A stretch of 64,000 nt of DNA from Salinispora tropica CNB-440 (GTDB lineage: Bacteria > Actinomycetota > Actinomycetes > Mycobacteriales > Micromonosporaceae): contig NC_009380.1 in assembly GCF_000016425.1 (NCBI RefSeq), positions 5,088,144-5,152,143 on the forward strand, in the 5' to 3' direction. Position numbers and translations under genes: made by a program. The notes under the pieces were generated by a model. That model made no database searches. It saw only the letters and a program-made list of their open reading frames with translations, and was not told the origin of the DNA. Positions 17,233 through 25,999 of the stretch are shown one piece after another (the first letter of the stretch is position 1; each line of letters starts with the position of its first letter).

Positions 17233-17763
17233 GTGGCGAGGCGTGAAGGGGCGACGGTATTGACGGATAGTCCCGAACGAACGTGGTGCGTGGTGGTACC
17301 CCACGACGGGGCGGGAGCGCGACAGGCGCGACACTGGCTCGCCGACGAGCTGGGTGCCGCCGTACCGGCAGCGCTGCTCGCGGATCTCGTCGTGGTCCTC
17401 GCGGAGCTGGTGGGCAACGCCGTACGGCACGCCGACCCACTGCCGGGCGGGGTGGTCCGGGTGGGGTGGTGGCTGTGCCCCACCTCGACGGGCCCGCGGA
17501 TCCAGTTGCGGGTGACCGACGGTGGAGCCTCCGTCGAACCACGGATTCGGGCAATCGACCCCGACGCACCGGACGGCCGTGGCCTGCACATCGTCGCCGG
17601 GTTGTCCAGCTGCTGGGGCGTCGACCGGGATGGCCTCGGCCAGAGCGTCTGGGCCGCGTTCGAGCCGGCCGGCCAGCAGGCCGAGCCGTTCGTCGGCGAC
17701 GCTTGCGACCGACCGGATCCCGGGGAGGGCTTTACCTCCAGCGACAACCTGGTGGTCGCCTGA
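17233..17763 (+). CDS. ATP-binding protein, anti-sigma regulatory factor type
   Basis: A 176-residue protein with an HATPase_c_2 (SpoIIAB/RsbW-like) domain: VLAELVGNAVRHA carries the Asn/His of the N-box, and VTDGG with a later GRGLHIVAGLS form the G boxes. Family members bind a sigma factor or phosphorylate its antagonist. It starts 6 nt after the kinase gene. The GTG at 17233 is poorly placed; a TTG at 17260 with AAGGGG 8 nt upstream may be the true start, giving 167 residues. Confidence 0.8.
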   Translation: MARREGATVLTDSPERTWCVVVPHDGAGARQARHWLADELGAAVPAALLADLVVVLAELVGNAVRHADPLPGGVVRVGWWLCPTSTGPRIQLRVTDGGASVEPRIRAIDPDAPDGRGLHIVAGLSSCWGVDRDGLGQSVWAAFEPAGQQAEPFVGDACDRPDPGEGFTSSDNLVVA

Positions 17764-17810
17764 CCGGCGGGGCCGGGTGGGTCCGACCCCCACCATCCCA
17801 CGCCGCCCTC

Positions 17811-17816
17811 TAGGCT
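17811..17816 (+). promoter_or_regulatory. -10 element of leaderless gene at 17825
   Basis: TAGGCT, 8 nt before GTG 17825. Confidence 0.55.
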
Positions 17817-17824
17817 GTCCGACC

Positions 17825-18709
17825 GTGAGCAAGCGTCGAAAGAGCCAGCGGGCCACGGACCCCACCAGGAAACGGGAGAAGGTTCGGGATGTCTTCGTAC
17901 CCCGCCCCTTCGAGGGCCTGACCGACGAGCCGGAGTGGATTGCCCTACGCGAGCTGGTGCCGGCCGCCACCGCGCCGCTGCGCCTCGCCCCCGACCTGGT
18001 GACCGAGTTCGGCGAGCGGGACGTCCTGCTGGCCACCGTCCTGCCGGTGGCGGCACCGGCGATGGTGCAGCCAACCGGCCGGGTCCTGCTCGGCCTCCAG
18101 CGGCATCAGCAGTCCGGCGACGTCTCCCGGGACCTGGCCGAGGCGTTGCTCTGCGCACTACGTACCGAGCCCGGCCGCCAGGTCAGCGTGCCGCCGTTGC
18201 CCGGCCCGGGGCCCCGACTGCCGGACGTGCTGGTTGATGCTCCGCTGGAGATCAGCCTGCACGAGAGCTTCGAGTTCTGGCTCGACCCGGGCGCGGCCAA
18301 CGATCCGACCGTGCAGGCATCGCTGGAGCGGGCCGACGCCGCGATCTACCCGACCGTGCGGCTCACCGCGGCCCGCGCGGCCTACTGGTGCCAGGTCCCG
18401 GAGAAGGCACACGTCCGGTGGGTGCTCCCCGACGACGAGGACGCCGCATTGGACACGCTGGCCCACCTCAGCGCGGCCGGCACGTTGACCTTGGGGGAGG
18501 AGACGAAGTTCGCCGGAATGTTCCGCGCGCACGGCCGCCTCGTGCCGGTTTGGGATCTTCCTGAGGAGACTCCTGCTGGCCACTGGGAGCAGCCAGTGGC
18601 GGAGTTCGCCGAACGCTACGGCGCGACCCTCGCAGCCGCCGCCCCCCTGGACGCGGCGGCCCGTCGCGCGCGGCACGGTCTCCTCGGCCGCCAGCTCACC
18701 CTCCGCTAG
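17825..18709 (+). CDS. DUF5926 family protein
   Basis: A 294-residue conserved actinobacterial protein of unknown function. It begins with a Lys/Arg-rich tail (SKRRKSQRATD) and continues with the DUF5926-type core (FVPRPFEGLTDEPEW, then WVLPDDEDAALDTLA). Predicted soluble, no membrane segment or catalytic signature is recognised. It ends 36 bp before the convergent arginine deiminase gene. Confidence 0.8.
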   Translation: MSKRRKSQRATDPTRKREKVRDVFVPRPFEGLTDEPEWIALRELVPAATAPLRLAPDLVTEFGERDVLLATVLPVAAPAMVQPTGRVLLGLQRHQQSGDVSRDLAEALLCALRTEPGRQVSVPPLPGPGPRLPDVLVDAPLEISLHESFEFWLDPGAANDPTVQASLERADAAIYPTVRLTAARAAYWCQVPEKAHVRWVLPDDEDAALDTLAHLSAAGTLTLGEETKFAGMFRAHGRLVPVWDLPEETPAGHWEQPVAEFAERYGATLAAAAPLDAAARRARHGLLGRQLTLR

Positions 18710-18744
18710 GTCCGCGCGGCCGGCGGAGGCCTCCCCGGCTTGCG

Positions 18745-20001
18745 TCAGCTCAGTGCGGTAACGCGGCCCCGCCCCTCGGCCGGCTCGGTCTCCCCGGCGA
18801 GGGGGGCGCGGAGTAGCGGGCAGGACATGCACCGGGGGCCTCCTCGCCCGGAGCCCAGCTCCGAGCCGGCGATCGGGACGACCTCAATGCCGGCTCGCTC
18901 GAGCTGCGCGTTGGTTTCCGTGTTCCGCTCGTAGCTGACGCAGAGCCGGGGCGCCAGGGCAAGGGTGTTGTTGCCGTCGTCCCACTGTTCCCGCTCGGCG
19001 GTAACCGGATCCAGGCCGGTGTCGATCACCCGGAGCTGGTCCAGGTTCATCGCATCCGCGGCGGCCCGCAGGAACGGCGCCGGCCCCTCCACCCGTGGAT
19101 CATCGCCGTCCGTCCCGGCGATCACCGTGTACGCGACGAGCGCGCTGGCGATGTTCGGGTACATCAGCACAGTGTCGGCGTCCACCATCGTGCAGACGGT
19201 GTCGAGATGCATGGTGGCCCGCTCCTGGGCGATCGGCACGACCAGGATGGTGTGGGCCAGGTCCGCGGCGAAGACCTGGCGGGCAAGTCGCTCGGCACCC
19301 GCCGGCGTGGTCCGCTCGCCTACCCCGACCGCCAGCACTCCGGGGGCGAGTAGCAGCACGTCCCCGCCCTCCAGATGCTCCATCCCCGGGCGGTACGCGA
19401 ACTCGGTGCCGGCGAAACGTGGATGGTGACGGTAGATGGCGTCGGTCAGCGTGCTCTCCCGCCGGCGGGCGGGCATAGCCAGGCTGGTGACGGCGGCCCG
19501 GCCGCCGATCCAGACCGAGGAGTCGCGGGTGAAGAGCAGGTTCGGCAGCGGGTCGATGACGAAGTCGTGCCGGTCCATCAGCTGGTAGACCAGGCCACCG
19601 GGGCGCTCCCGGCTGATCCGCAGTTCCTCGTGGGCGAGGCCGGCGATGAGGACACTGGCCAACGTGGCCGGGTCGAGGTAGGCGAGGTGGTCGGCGACCC
19701 GGGCGCGTAGCTGGTCGCCGAGCCGGGGCGAGCGCAGCACCTGCTCGGTCAGCTCACCCCGAGCGTCGTCGCTGGCGAGGGTCTCGGTGAGCAGCTCTGC
19801 CAGGTGGAGCACCTCCACGCCGCGCTCGCGCAGTGCCGCGGCGAACGCGTCGTGCTCCTCCTGCGCGCGGCTGACCCAGGGGATGGCGTCGAAGAGCAGC
19901 GAACCGCTGTTCCGGGGGGTGAGCCGGGCCAGCTCGGGCCCGGGACGGTGCAGCATGACCGTGCCGAGGCGACCAACCTCACTGTCCACGTAGTGGCTCA
20001 C
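18745..20001 (-). CDS. arcA: Arginine deiminase
   Basis: A 418-residue enzyme that converts L-arginine to L-citrulline and ammonia. All landmarks are there: LFTRDSS, HLEGGDVL, the active-site HLDTV, and the nucleophile Cys391 in GPRCMSCP near the C-terminus. No carbamate kinase, ornithine transcarbamylase or antiporter genes are adjacent, so it is not a complete ADI operon. A GTG at 20001 is chosen over the ATG at 20004 because TAGGCT lies 6 nt before it. A palindrome lies upstream (20049-20069). Confidence 0.93.
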   Translation of the reverse strand: MSHYVDSEVGRLGTVMLHRPGPELARLTPRNSGSLLFDAIPWVSRAQEEHDAFAAALRERGVEVLHLAELLTETLASDDARGELTEQVLRSPRLGDQLRARVADHLAYLDPATLASVLIAGLAHEELRISRERPGGLVYQLMDRHDFVIDPLPNLLFTRDSSVWIGGRAAVTSLAMPARRRESTLTDAIYRHHPRFAGTEFAYRPGMEHLEGGDVLLLAPGVLAVGVGERTTPAGAERLARQVFAADLAHTILVVPIAQERATMHLDTVCTMVDADTVLMYPNIASALVAYTVIAGTDGDDPRVEGPAPFLRAAADAMNLDQLRVIDTGLDPVTAEREQWDDGNNTLALAPRLCVSYERNTETNAQLERAGIEVVPIAGSELGSGRGGPRCMSCPLLRAPLAGETEPAEGRGRVTALS

Positions 20002-20007
20002 CATCGC

Positions 20008-20013
20008 AGCCTA
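20008..20013 (-). promoter_or_regulatory. -10 element of leaderless arcA
   Basis: TAGGCT on the minus strand, 6 nt before GTG 20001. Confidence 0.6.
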
Positions 20014-20048
20014 GAGCCTCGGGTCTCGGCATCCGGCAAAACAACGAT

Positions 20049-20069
20049 GGATGAACGTGGCATTCATCC
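20049..20069. promoter_or_regulatory. Inverted repeat in the arcA divergent region
   Basis: GGATGAA (20049-20055), 7-nt spacer, TTCATCC (20063-20069): a perfect dyad about 36 bp upstream of the arcA -10 element and 95 bp before the divergent gene. Its size and position fit a dimeric regulator site acting on arcA. Confidence 0.45.
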
Positions 20070-20164
20070 GCAGTCACTCCGGCGCTCCAACTTGCCGAGT
20101 CGGGGGAGTAGCAACGTAGGGTAGCGGGGACATAACTTCGAGGGACCTTTTGCCGGAGGTCGCG

Positions 20165-20875
20165 ATGACTGTCTACCCTGCTCGCCGAGCCGCACCCTCC
20201 GCCCGGGCGCTGCCGCCCATGGCGGTGCCGCACCCCCGGGTGGAGAACCCGGGTGCTCTCGCACCACCCAGCTCCTCTCCCCTTGAATGGGCCCGTCGTC
20301 GACGGGCCGAGCGGGGAGCCCGGCGGCTGGAGGCGGCCGGAGCACGGGCTCTGGGCCGGCTCGACCAACTCGGTCCAGCCTGGCACGTGATCGAATGGCC
20401 ACGCACCGACCCGATTGACCTGCTCCACGACGATGCCGACGGCGAACGCGCCGGCTTCCTCGCGATCGGCCCAAGCGGGCTCTACGCGGTCACCATCGTC
20501 GACCATGGCCGGGCCCGGGTGATGGTGGCCGGTGAGGTCGTGCAGATCAACGGCAAGCGTCCGGCCTACGTGGCAGAGGCCCGTAAGGACGCCAAGCGGG
20601 CGAGCAAGGCCCTCAGCAGCGCGGTCGGGCTACCAATCCCGGTGACGCCGGTGCTGACGTTCGTCGGCTCCGGCGTCATCAGCGTGTACGGCCTCCCAGA
20701 GGACTGTCTGATGGCTACCCACCGGGAACTGGACCGGCTCCTCGTCGCCGCCGGGAACCGAATCAGCCCGGAAACCGCGGCCAAGCTGTCCCGGGTCGCG
20801 CAGCACCCGGGCACCTGGCGCAACGGCAGCTATCGCCCGGCGGCCGACTACCGGTGGTATGGCGACGGAAGCTGA
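20165..20875 (+). CDS. NERD-like conserved protein
   Basis: A 236-residue protein. After a Pro/Arg-rich N-terminus, the core (FLAIGPSGLYAVTIVDHGRARVMV, then a Lys-rich stretch and TPVLTFVG) resembles the nuclease-related NERD fold, though the acidic catalytic residues are not clearly conserved. The ATG at 20165 follows GGAGG by 6 nt. Function unknown; DNA processing is a guess from fold resemblance only. Confidence 0.6.
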   Translation: MTVYPARRAAPSARALPPMAVPHPRVENPGALAPPSSSPLEWARRRRAERGARRLEAAGARALGRLDQLGPAWHVIEWPRTDPIDLLHDDADGERAGFLAIGPSGLYAVTIVDHGRARVMVAGEVVQINGKRPAYVAEARKDAKRASKALSSAVGLPIPVTPVLTFVGSGVISVYGLPEDCLMATHRELDRLLVAAGNRISPETAAKLSRVAQHPGTWRNGSYRPAADYRWYGDGS

Positions 20876-21100
20876 CAAGCCGGTGCGCCGGCGGTACCGT
20901 CGGTGGGGACGAAGCGCGGCCCGGGTGCGATCGACGCCCGTCAGCCGCGCCGCCGTCGGCCCACTCTCTGCCGCCCTTCCCACCAGGTAGGACACGGCCC
21001 AGATCACCGCCAGCGAGCTGGCGATTGCCGGCGCGGTCAGCGGAGATACGTTGGGTCACGCTAGCGTGGACAGACTGTCTCGGTTTACTTAGGAGGTGCG

Positions 21101-21559
21101 GTGGCCCACGTCGAACTCTCGCTCTCAGAAGTCCGCGTGCCGGCGGTAGGGGCACCGGCGGAGCAGGAGTACGACAACGTCACCTCCTGGTCCGTGACCG
21201 TCTCCCGGGCCGACGAACCCTGCGTGCTCATCGCTGCGGACACTCGCGTGGTCGCCGTCTCTGCCTCCGGCTCCCAGCTGCTTTTCGTCGGCGACTGTCT
21301 GGACATGATCGGGCATCCGCTACTCGACGGTAGCCTGCGGTTACTCGACTTCACCGCCAACCGGGGCGAGCTGACCGAACCGGAACTCGACAAGATCCCA
21401 CCGCTACTCGCCATCACCTCCGGTCGCCTGGCCCGCGGGCTACTCCGGATCAAAGGGGTGTCGGCGGGCGCACCAGACGCCACCGTTGACGCCATCTCCA
21501 CCCCGGTTCACCGCGCCGGCGTAGTCGTCGGTTCACTCACATTCTTCTCCGAGGTCTGA
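21101..21559 (+). CDS. Conserved hypothetical protein, PAS-like fold possible
   Basis: A 152-residue protein with alternating hydrophobic strands (VLIAADTRVVAVSASGSQLLF) and an LLDGSLRLLDF segment that recall a small PAS sensor domain. The GTG start follows AGGAGG with ideal spacing. No membrane segment or known catalytic motif. The function is not recognised. Confidence 0.6.
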   Translation: MAHVELSLSEVRVPAVGAPAEQEYDNVTSWSVTVSRADEPCVLIAADTRVVAVSASGSQLLFVGDCLDMIGHPLLDGSLRLLDFTANRGELTEPELDKIPPLLAITSGRLARGLLRIKGVSAGAPDATVDAISTPVHRAGVVVGSLTFFSEV

Positions 21560-21622
21560 CCCCGGGCACGGCATGTGGCGTGCGCCGCACGCCGTGTGCT
21601 GGGTAGGAACCATCCGAGGCCG

Positions 21623-21628
21623 TAAGGT
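21623..21628 (+). promoter_or_regulatory. -10 element of leaderless gene at 21635
   Basis: TAAGGT, 6 nt before ATG 21635. Confidence 0.6.
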
Positions 21629-21634
21629 GCCCTC

Positions 21635-22039
21635 ATGCTGGATATCGCTCTGCTGCCGGGTGATTACGCTGTCTGCCGTCTGGCAGCCGGCTCTGCCCTG
21701 CCGCCCAGCCTGTCGGGCGGGCTGAGCGACGATGACGTGGTCACGGTGAGCTGGACCACCGACGGCGTGTCGGTGATCTGTCCCGCAGCACGCGCACCGG
21801 CACAGACCGAGACCACCTGGCGTTGCCTACGCATGGTCGGCCCCTCTGACCTCGCGCTCTCCACCGGCCTGGCTGCCCTCATCGACCCGCTGGCCGAGGC
21901 CCGCGTCTCCGTGGTCGCCTTCTCCACCCACGACACCGACTATCTGCTGGTCCCGGCTGTCCGCCTCGATCAGGCCGTCGCGGCGCTCGACCGGGCCGGG
22001 CACCGCGTCCGCACCCAGCCAGGGCCGATGTCGCGTTGA
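21635..22039 (+). CDS. ACT domain-containing protein
   Basis: A 134-residue protein of the paired-ACT, CASTOR-like type: an N-terminal strand-rich half followed by WRCLRMVGP, then LIDPLAEARVSVVAFSTHDTDYLLVP, the classic amino-acid-binding ACT segment. It probably binds a free amino acid and acts as a small regulatory subunit. The pheA gene, which also carries an ACT domain, lies 0.7 kb downstream. Confidence 0.82.
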   Translation: MLDIALLPGDYAVCRLAAGSALPPSLSGGLSDDDVVTVSWTTDGVSVICPAARAPAQTETTWRCLRMVGPSDLALSTGLAALIDPLAEARVSVVAFSTHDTDYLLVPAVRLDQAVAALDRAGHRVRTQPGPMSR

Positions 22040-22145
22040 CCTCGGGCGAGACCAGATCCTGCTAAGGCTTCACCAGACCAGCGGACGCTCCTACGATGGG
22101 TTTCCCATCCGCCTGCGCTAATCCATGTCGATGTGAGGAGCGTCC

Positions 22146-22727
22146 GTGCCGTCCGGCCCGCCCCGCCCCGCTGCTCCCGCTTCGACCGCCCACCGGCCCC
22201 GGAGCGGATCGCCGATGTGGCGTGGCCGGTCGAAGACCCCGGCAGCGACCGTGGCCGGGCTCGTGGCGGCGCTGCTCACGTTGGGCTGCGGCACCCCGCC
22301 CGAGCTGCGGGATGCCCAGCCGAGCCGAACAGCCCGGTCCACCTCGGCCACCCCGACCGACACCTCGACCACCGCTGCGGCGCCGCCTCCAACCAGGGCG
22401 CCGACCCCGACGGCCAGCAGCACACCGGTCGCCGTCCGGTGCCCCGCCGGTCCGTCCAGCCAGCAGGTGACCGCCCTGGTACGCGGACAGGACCTGCTCC
22501 CCGCCGACGCCGAGGTACGGGTACAGACCGGGCCGCTCTGCGCCGACGACTGGCACTACACCGTCCTCGCCGTCACCGGCTACGAACCACTCCAGGTCGT
22601 CAGCCGGGGTTCCGGCACCACACCACGCCTGGTCACCGCCGGCACCGATGTCTGCACAGCGGAGGTACGCGTCACCTCCCCGACCGGCATCCGGACCCTG
22701 GCCTGCGACGCCGGCTCGGGTACGTAG
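22146..22727 (+). CDS. Probable secreted lipoprotein
   Basis: A 193-residue protein with a long basic N-terminus, a hydrophobic segment (VAGLVAALLTLGCG, about residues 36-49) ending in a Cys that could be lipidated, a Ser/Thr/Pro linker and a C-terminal domain of about 100 residues with three cysteines. The lipobox is imperfect. The GTG follows GAGGAG. Function unknown; a surface-exposed role is inferred. Confidence 0.6.
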   Translation: MPSGPPRPAAPASTAHRPRSGSPMWRGRSKTPAATVAGLVAALLTLGCGTPPELRDAQPSRTARSTSATPTDTSTTAAAPPPTRAPTPTASSTPVAVRCPAGPSSQQVTALVRGQDLLPADAEVRVQTGPLCADDWHYTVLAVTGYEPLQVVSRGSGTTPRLVTAGTDVCTAEVRVTSPTGIRTLACDAGSGT

Positions 22728-22730
22728 GCT
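22725..22730 (+). promoter_or_regulatory. -10 element of leaderless pheA
   Basis: TAGGCT, 6 nt before ATG 22737. It overlaps the stop codon region of the preceding gene. Confidence 0.65.
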
Positions 22731-22736
22731 GTCGCC

Positions 22737-23693
22737 ATGCCGGGAACACCGCCGATCCGCTTCGTCTACCTCGGGCCCGAGGGCACCTTCGCCGAGCAGG
22801 CGCTGCGGACCATCCCCGCGGCCGGGCGGGCCAGCCGGACGCCCGCCCGCAGCGTCGGCGAGGCGCTGGAGAGCGTACGCGTAGGGGCCGCGGACGCGGC
22901 GCTGGTGCCGCTGGAGAACTCCATCGGCGGCGCGGTCGGGGTGACGCTGGACGAGGTGGCCGAGGGCGAGCCGTTGGTGATCACGCGAGAGGTGATCCTG
23001 CCGGTCGAGTTCGTGCTCGCCACCCGTCCCGGCGGGCACCTCGGTGCGGTGCGCAGTGTGGCCGCTCATCCCCAGGCATCGACCCAGTGTCGGGCCTGGC
23101 TGCACGCTCACCTGCCCGACGCGGTGGTGGTCGACGTGCTCTCCAACGGCGCGGCGGCGGTCGGGGCCGCGACCGGCGAGTTCGACGCGGCGATCTGCGC
23201 CCCGATCGGCGCGGCCCGACACCGGCTCACGGTACTGGCCGACAAGATCGCCGACCACCCGGACGCGGTGACCCGGTTCGCGCTCTTCTCCCGGCCGGGA
23301 CCGCCGCCGCTGCCCAGCGGGGACGACGTGACGTCGCTGGCGGTCTACATCGCCCACGACCGGGTGGGCGCGCTGCTCTCCGTGCTGATGGAACTGGCCG
23401 TGCGTGGGGTCAACCTGACCCGTATCGAGTCCCGGCCAACCGGCGAGGCACTCGGACGGTACGTGTTCTTCCTGGACTGCACCGGTCACCTGGCCGATGC
23501 CCGGCTCGGCGAGGCGCTACAGGGACTACGTCGGGTCTGCGCCCGGGTGCGTTTCCTCGGGTCGTATCCCCGGCACCGCTGGACCGGCGGCGGAAGTGAA
23601 CGGCCGACCCCTACTCCATCGGGGCCGGTCGACACCGATTATGTTGACGCCGCCGCCTGGTTGGCCCGGCTACGTAGCGGGGACCTCAGCTGA
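22737..23693 (+). CDS. pheA: Prephenate dehydratase
   Basis: A 318-residue enzyme that converts prephenate to phenylpyruvate in phenylalanine synthesis. The catalytic domain starts VYLGPEGTFAEQA and contains VPLENSIGG and the D-A-V-T-R-F motif with the essential Thr. The C-terminal ACT domain carries the ESRP motif that binds phenylalanine for feedback inhibition. A short Pro-rich insert and tail follow (about residues 280-318). Single-function type, without chorismate mutase. Confidence 0.94.
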   Translation: MPGTPPIRFVYLGPEGTFAEQALRTIPAAGRASRTPARSVGEALESVRVGAADAALVPLENSIGGAVGVTLDEVAEGEPLVITREVILPVEFVLATRPGGHLGAVRSVAAHPQASTQCRAWLHAHLPDAVVVDVLSNGAAAVGAATGEFDAAICAPIGAARHRLTVLADKIADHPDAVTRFALFSRPGPPPLPSGDDVTSLAVYIAHDRVGALLSVLMELAVRGVNLTRIESRPTGEALGRYVFFLDCTGHLADARLGEALQGLRRVCARVRFLGSYPRHRWTGGGSERPTPTPSGPVDTDYVDAAAWLARLRSGDLS

Positions 23694-23711
23694 GACCAGT
23701 CGCCGGGCGGC

Positions 23712-24056
23712 TCAACCCCAGCCCAACTCGTGTAGACGGTCGTCGTCAATGCCGAAGTGGTGGGCGATCTCGTGCACGACCGTGATCGCCACCTCCTCGA
23801 CCACCTCCTCCTCGGTGTCGCAGATACGCAGGATCGGGTTGCGGTAGATCAGGATGCGGTCGGGTAGCACTCCCGAGTAGTCCCAGCCGCGGTCGGTCAG
23901 GGCGTGCCCCTCGTACAGGCCGAGTAGCTCCTCGCCGGGGGGTGGGGCGTCCTCGACCAGGATGACCACGTTGCTCATCAGGCTGAGCAACTCCTCGGGT
24001 ACCTCGTCGAGCGCGTCACCAACCAGCTCCTCGAACCGCTCCCGGTTCATCTCCAT
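23712..24056 (-). CDS. Metallopeptidase family protein (zincin, DUF1025 type)
   Basis: A 114-residue minimal zincin with HEIAHHFGIDD (HExxH at residues 95-99). The family (PF06262) is common in actinobacteria, and the minimal gluzincin fold is established, but the substrate is unknown. It is convergent with pheA, with stops 18 bp apart. The ATG at 24056 is used; a GTG at 24062 is also possible. Confidence 0.88.
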   Translation of the reverse strand: MEMNRERFEELVGDALDEVPEELLSLMSNVVILVEDAPPPGEELLGLYEGHALTDRGWDYSGVLPDRILIYRNPILRICDTEEEVVEEVAITVVHEIAHHFGIDDDRLHELGWG

Positions 24057-24121
24057 GGCCACTGCCCTATTCTGCCGGTACCCGAGGTTCCGGAGGGGAG
24101 CCCCGCCCCGGCCGGCGAGCC

Positions 24122-24181
24122 AGCCGGTGGGCGGGCGGGCGGCGGCCGGTGGGCGGGCAGCGGCCGGTGGGCGGGCGGGCG
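24122..24181. repeat. Three near-identical GC-rich tandem units
   Basis: About three copies of a CGGCCGGTGGGCGGGC unit (18-22 bp period) lie in the 199-bp divergent region between the metallopeptidase and the membrane protein. All purine-rich runs are on one strand. Confidence 0.6.
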
Positions 24182-24255
24182 CGATTTGTCCGGCCCCGAC
24201 AGCTGGTTGGTTGTGCCATGATGCGGCTCAGAATCGTCGATCCGAAAGGTTCCCG

Positions 24256-24948
24256 ATGGATCCGGAGCAGCCCATCCCCCGACAGGAAGATCGGTCCAAC
24301 GGCATCACCGTCGGGCAGTCGGCTGGGGCCGATCCGCAGCCACCGGGCCGTCGGCGCGTCACCCGGCTCCTCCGCGACCGGCGCCCGCCCCTCGTTCTCG
24401 CCGGGCTCGGAGCCACCGCCGGGCTGGCCTCGCTGGTGGGTGAATGGGTGGTACTGCACCTGCCCACTGGCGGCCCGGCCGGTGGTCCGATCCGGATACC
24501 GGAAACAGTCGACGAGGTGGGCAGTTTCGGCACCGCCTACCTGGTCGGCCTCCTCGGTCTGGCCGTGCTGGTCGCCCTCGCCCTGCGCGGCACCGGTGCC
24601 GCCCGGCCGAACGCCCGCATCGCCGGTCTGGTCTTGGCGGCCGCTCTGCTCACGGTGCTGGTCGCCGGGGCCGCCACGATCGGCGACGCGGACGTCCGCG
24701 CCATCTACTACCGCGGCCAGGAGGGTTTCGACATCGAGTACGGACGGGGGATGGTCACCGCCTTCCTGGCCTGCGCACTACTCGGGGCTGCTCTGCTGCT
24801 CGACCCGGGATCCGGTCCGGTGCCGGAGGCCGGTGGGGCAGCGCCGGCCCGACGACTGCGCTCTCGCCGCAGTGCCACGGCGGACGACCTGCCGCCCCCC
24901 GCCGACCTCACCGTCGGCCCGGCGGCCCCGTTCGTCCGCCCGGACTGA
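24256..24948 (+). CDS. Small integral membrane protein of unknown function
   Basis: A 230-residue protein with a hydrophilic N-terminus and four predicted membrane helices (around residues 46-68, 93-110, 121-143 and 166-182), then a polar Arg/Pro-rich tail. The ATG follows AAAGG by 6-7 nt. No domain is recognised and the neighbours do not suggest a partner. Confidence 0.7.
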   Translation: MDPEQPIPRQEDRSNGITVGQSAGADPQPPGRRRVTRLLRDRRPPLVLAGLGATAGLASLVGEWVVLHLPTGGPAGGPIRIPETVDEVGSFGTAYLVGLLGLAVLVALALRGTGAARPNARIAGLVLAAALLTVLVAGAATIGDADVRAIYYRGQEGFDIEYGRGMVTAFLACALLGAALLLDPGSGPVPEAGGAAPARRLRSRRSATADDLPPPADLTVGPAAPFVRPD

Positions 24949-25155
24949 TCGAGCTGCGCTGAGCCACCGGCGCCACCTCGCCTCGGGCTTGCCCGACCAC
25001 TGGTCCCGGCACCGCCGCCATACCACCCGTTGGCACCGGATTCGCCGGTAAGCCATGGCTACGACTGCCTCCGCGAGGTACGGTTGCTGCCCGCCGTAAC
25101 GCCGGATCACACAGCGTGACGACTGGCCGCGACGGCGACGGGCGAAGGAGGAGCC

Positions 25156-25977
25156 ATGGGCCGCCCGGGTCTACCCAAGTTGATCGCCACCGATCTGGAC
25201 GGGACGCTCGTCCGCAGTGACAACACCGTCTCCGCGTACACCCACGAGGTGCTCGACCGGATGCGCGCCGCCGGCATTCCGATGGTCGGCGCGACCGGTC
25301 GCGGACCACGGCTGACCGAACTGACCCGCAACGACATCCGCGCCGCCGACTTCCTGGTGATGGCCAACGGCGGCCGGGTGGTGGACCAGAGCGACCCGGA
25401 CGGGCCGTTGGTGCTGCGCAACGAGTGGCTCTCCGGCGCGGTGCTGGCGGAGCTGCTGACCGAGCTGGAGGCAACGGTCGGCCCGCTGACCGTCATGGTG
25501 GAGTCGTCAGACGAACACAACGCACCGCTCTGGGGGGACTACCACGCGAATTGGCCGTACCCGGACCTGTTCGAGTCGCGCAGCCGCGCCGAATGCCTCT
25601 CCGGCAAAGTGATCAAGGCCTTTGCCCGTACCGCCGACCACCACACTGACGAGCTGTTGGAGGTAGCCCAGCGAGTCATCCCACCGCACGCCGCCTCGCT
25701 CACCCAGGCCGGCCTGGGCTTCATCGAGATCTGCCCGCCCGGCGTGGACAAGGCGACCGGGCTCCGGGTGGTCGCCGAACGACTCGGCGTGGACCCGGCG
25801 GAGGTTCTGGTCTTCGGTGACCAGCCGAACGACCTGCCGATGTTCTCCTGGGCGGGTTGGGCCCGGGTGGCGGTCGCGAACGCACACCCGGCGGTTCACG
25901 CGGCTGCCGACGAAGCCACCCTCCGTAACGACGACGACGGGGTCGCCGTATACCTTGATCGGCTGCTGACCCGCTGA
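25156..25977 (+). CDS. Cof-type HAD-family phosphatase
   Basis: A 273-residue HAD hydrolase. Motif I is ATDLDGTLV with nucleophile Asp13 and Asp15, motif II is in GATGR, and the C-terminal LVFGDQPNDLPMFSWAG is motif IV with a GDxxND acidic pair. The C2-type cap marks the Cof subfamily, which dephosphorylates sugar phosphates or flavin precursors. The ribosome-binding site AAGGAGGAG is strong. Confidence 0.92.
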   Translation: MGRPGLPKLIATDLDGTLVRSDNTVSAYTHEVLDRMRAAGIPMVGATGRGPRLTELTRNDIRAADFLVMANGGRVVDQSDPDGPLVLRNEWLSGAVLAELLTELEATVGPLTVMVESSDEHNAPLWGDYHANWPYPDLFESRSRAECLSGKVIKAFARTADHHTDELLEVAQRVIPPHAASLTQAGLGFIEICPPGVDKATGLRVVAERLGVDPAEVLVFGDQPNDLPMFSWAGWARVAVANAHPAVHAAADEATLRNDDDGVAVYLDRLLTR

Positions 25978-25979
25978 CA

Positions 25980-25994
25980 GCGGCCCCGGGCCGC
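25980..25994. terminator. Short GC hairpin between convergent genes
   Basis: GCGGCC, 3-nt loop, GGCCGC, in the 22-bp gap between the HAD gene and bpa. It can serve both strands; no U-tract. Confidence 0.5.
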
Positions 25995-25999
25995 ACCGA

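Noticed and set aside
22062..23489. Open frame of 475 codons on the minus strand
   Set aside because: Antisense to the lipoprotein and pheA genes; composition is Arg/Gly/Gln-rich without recognisable domains.
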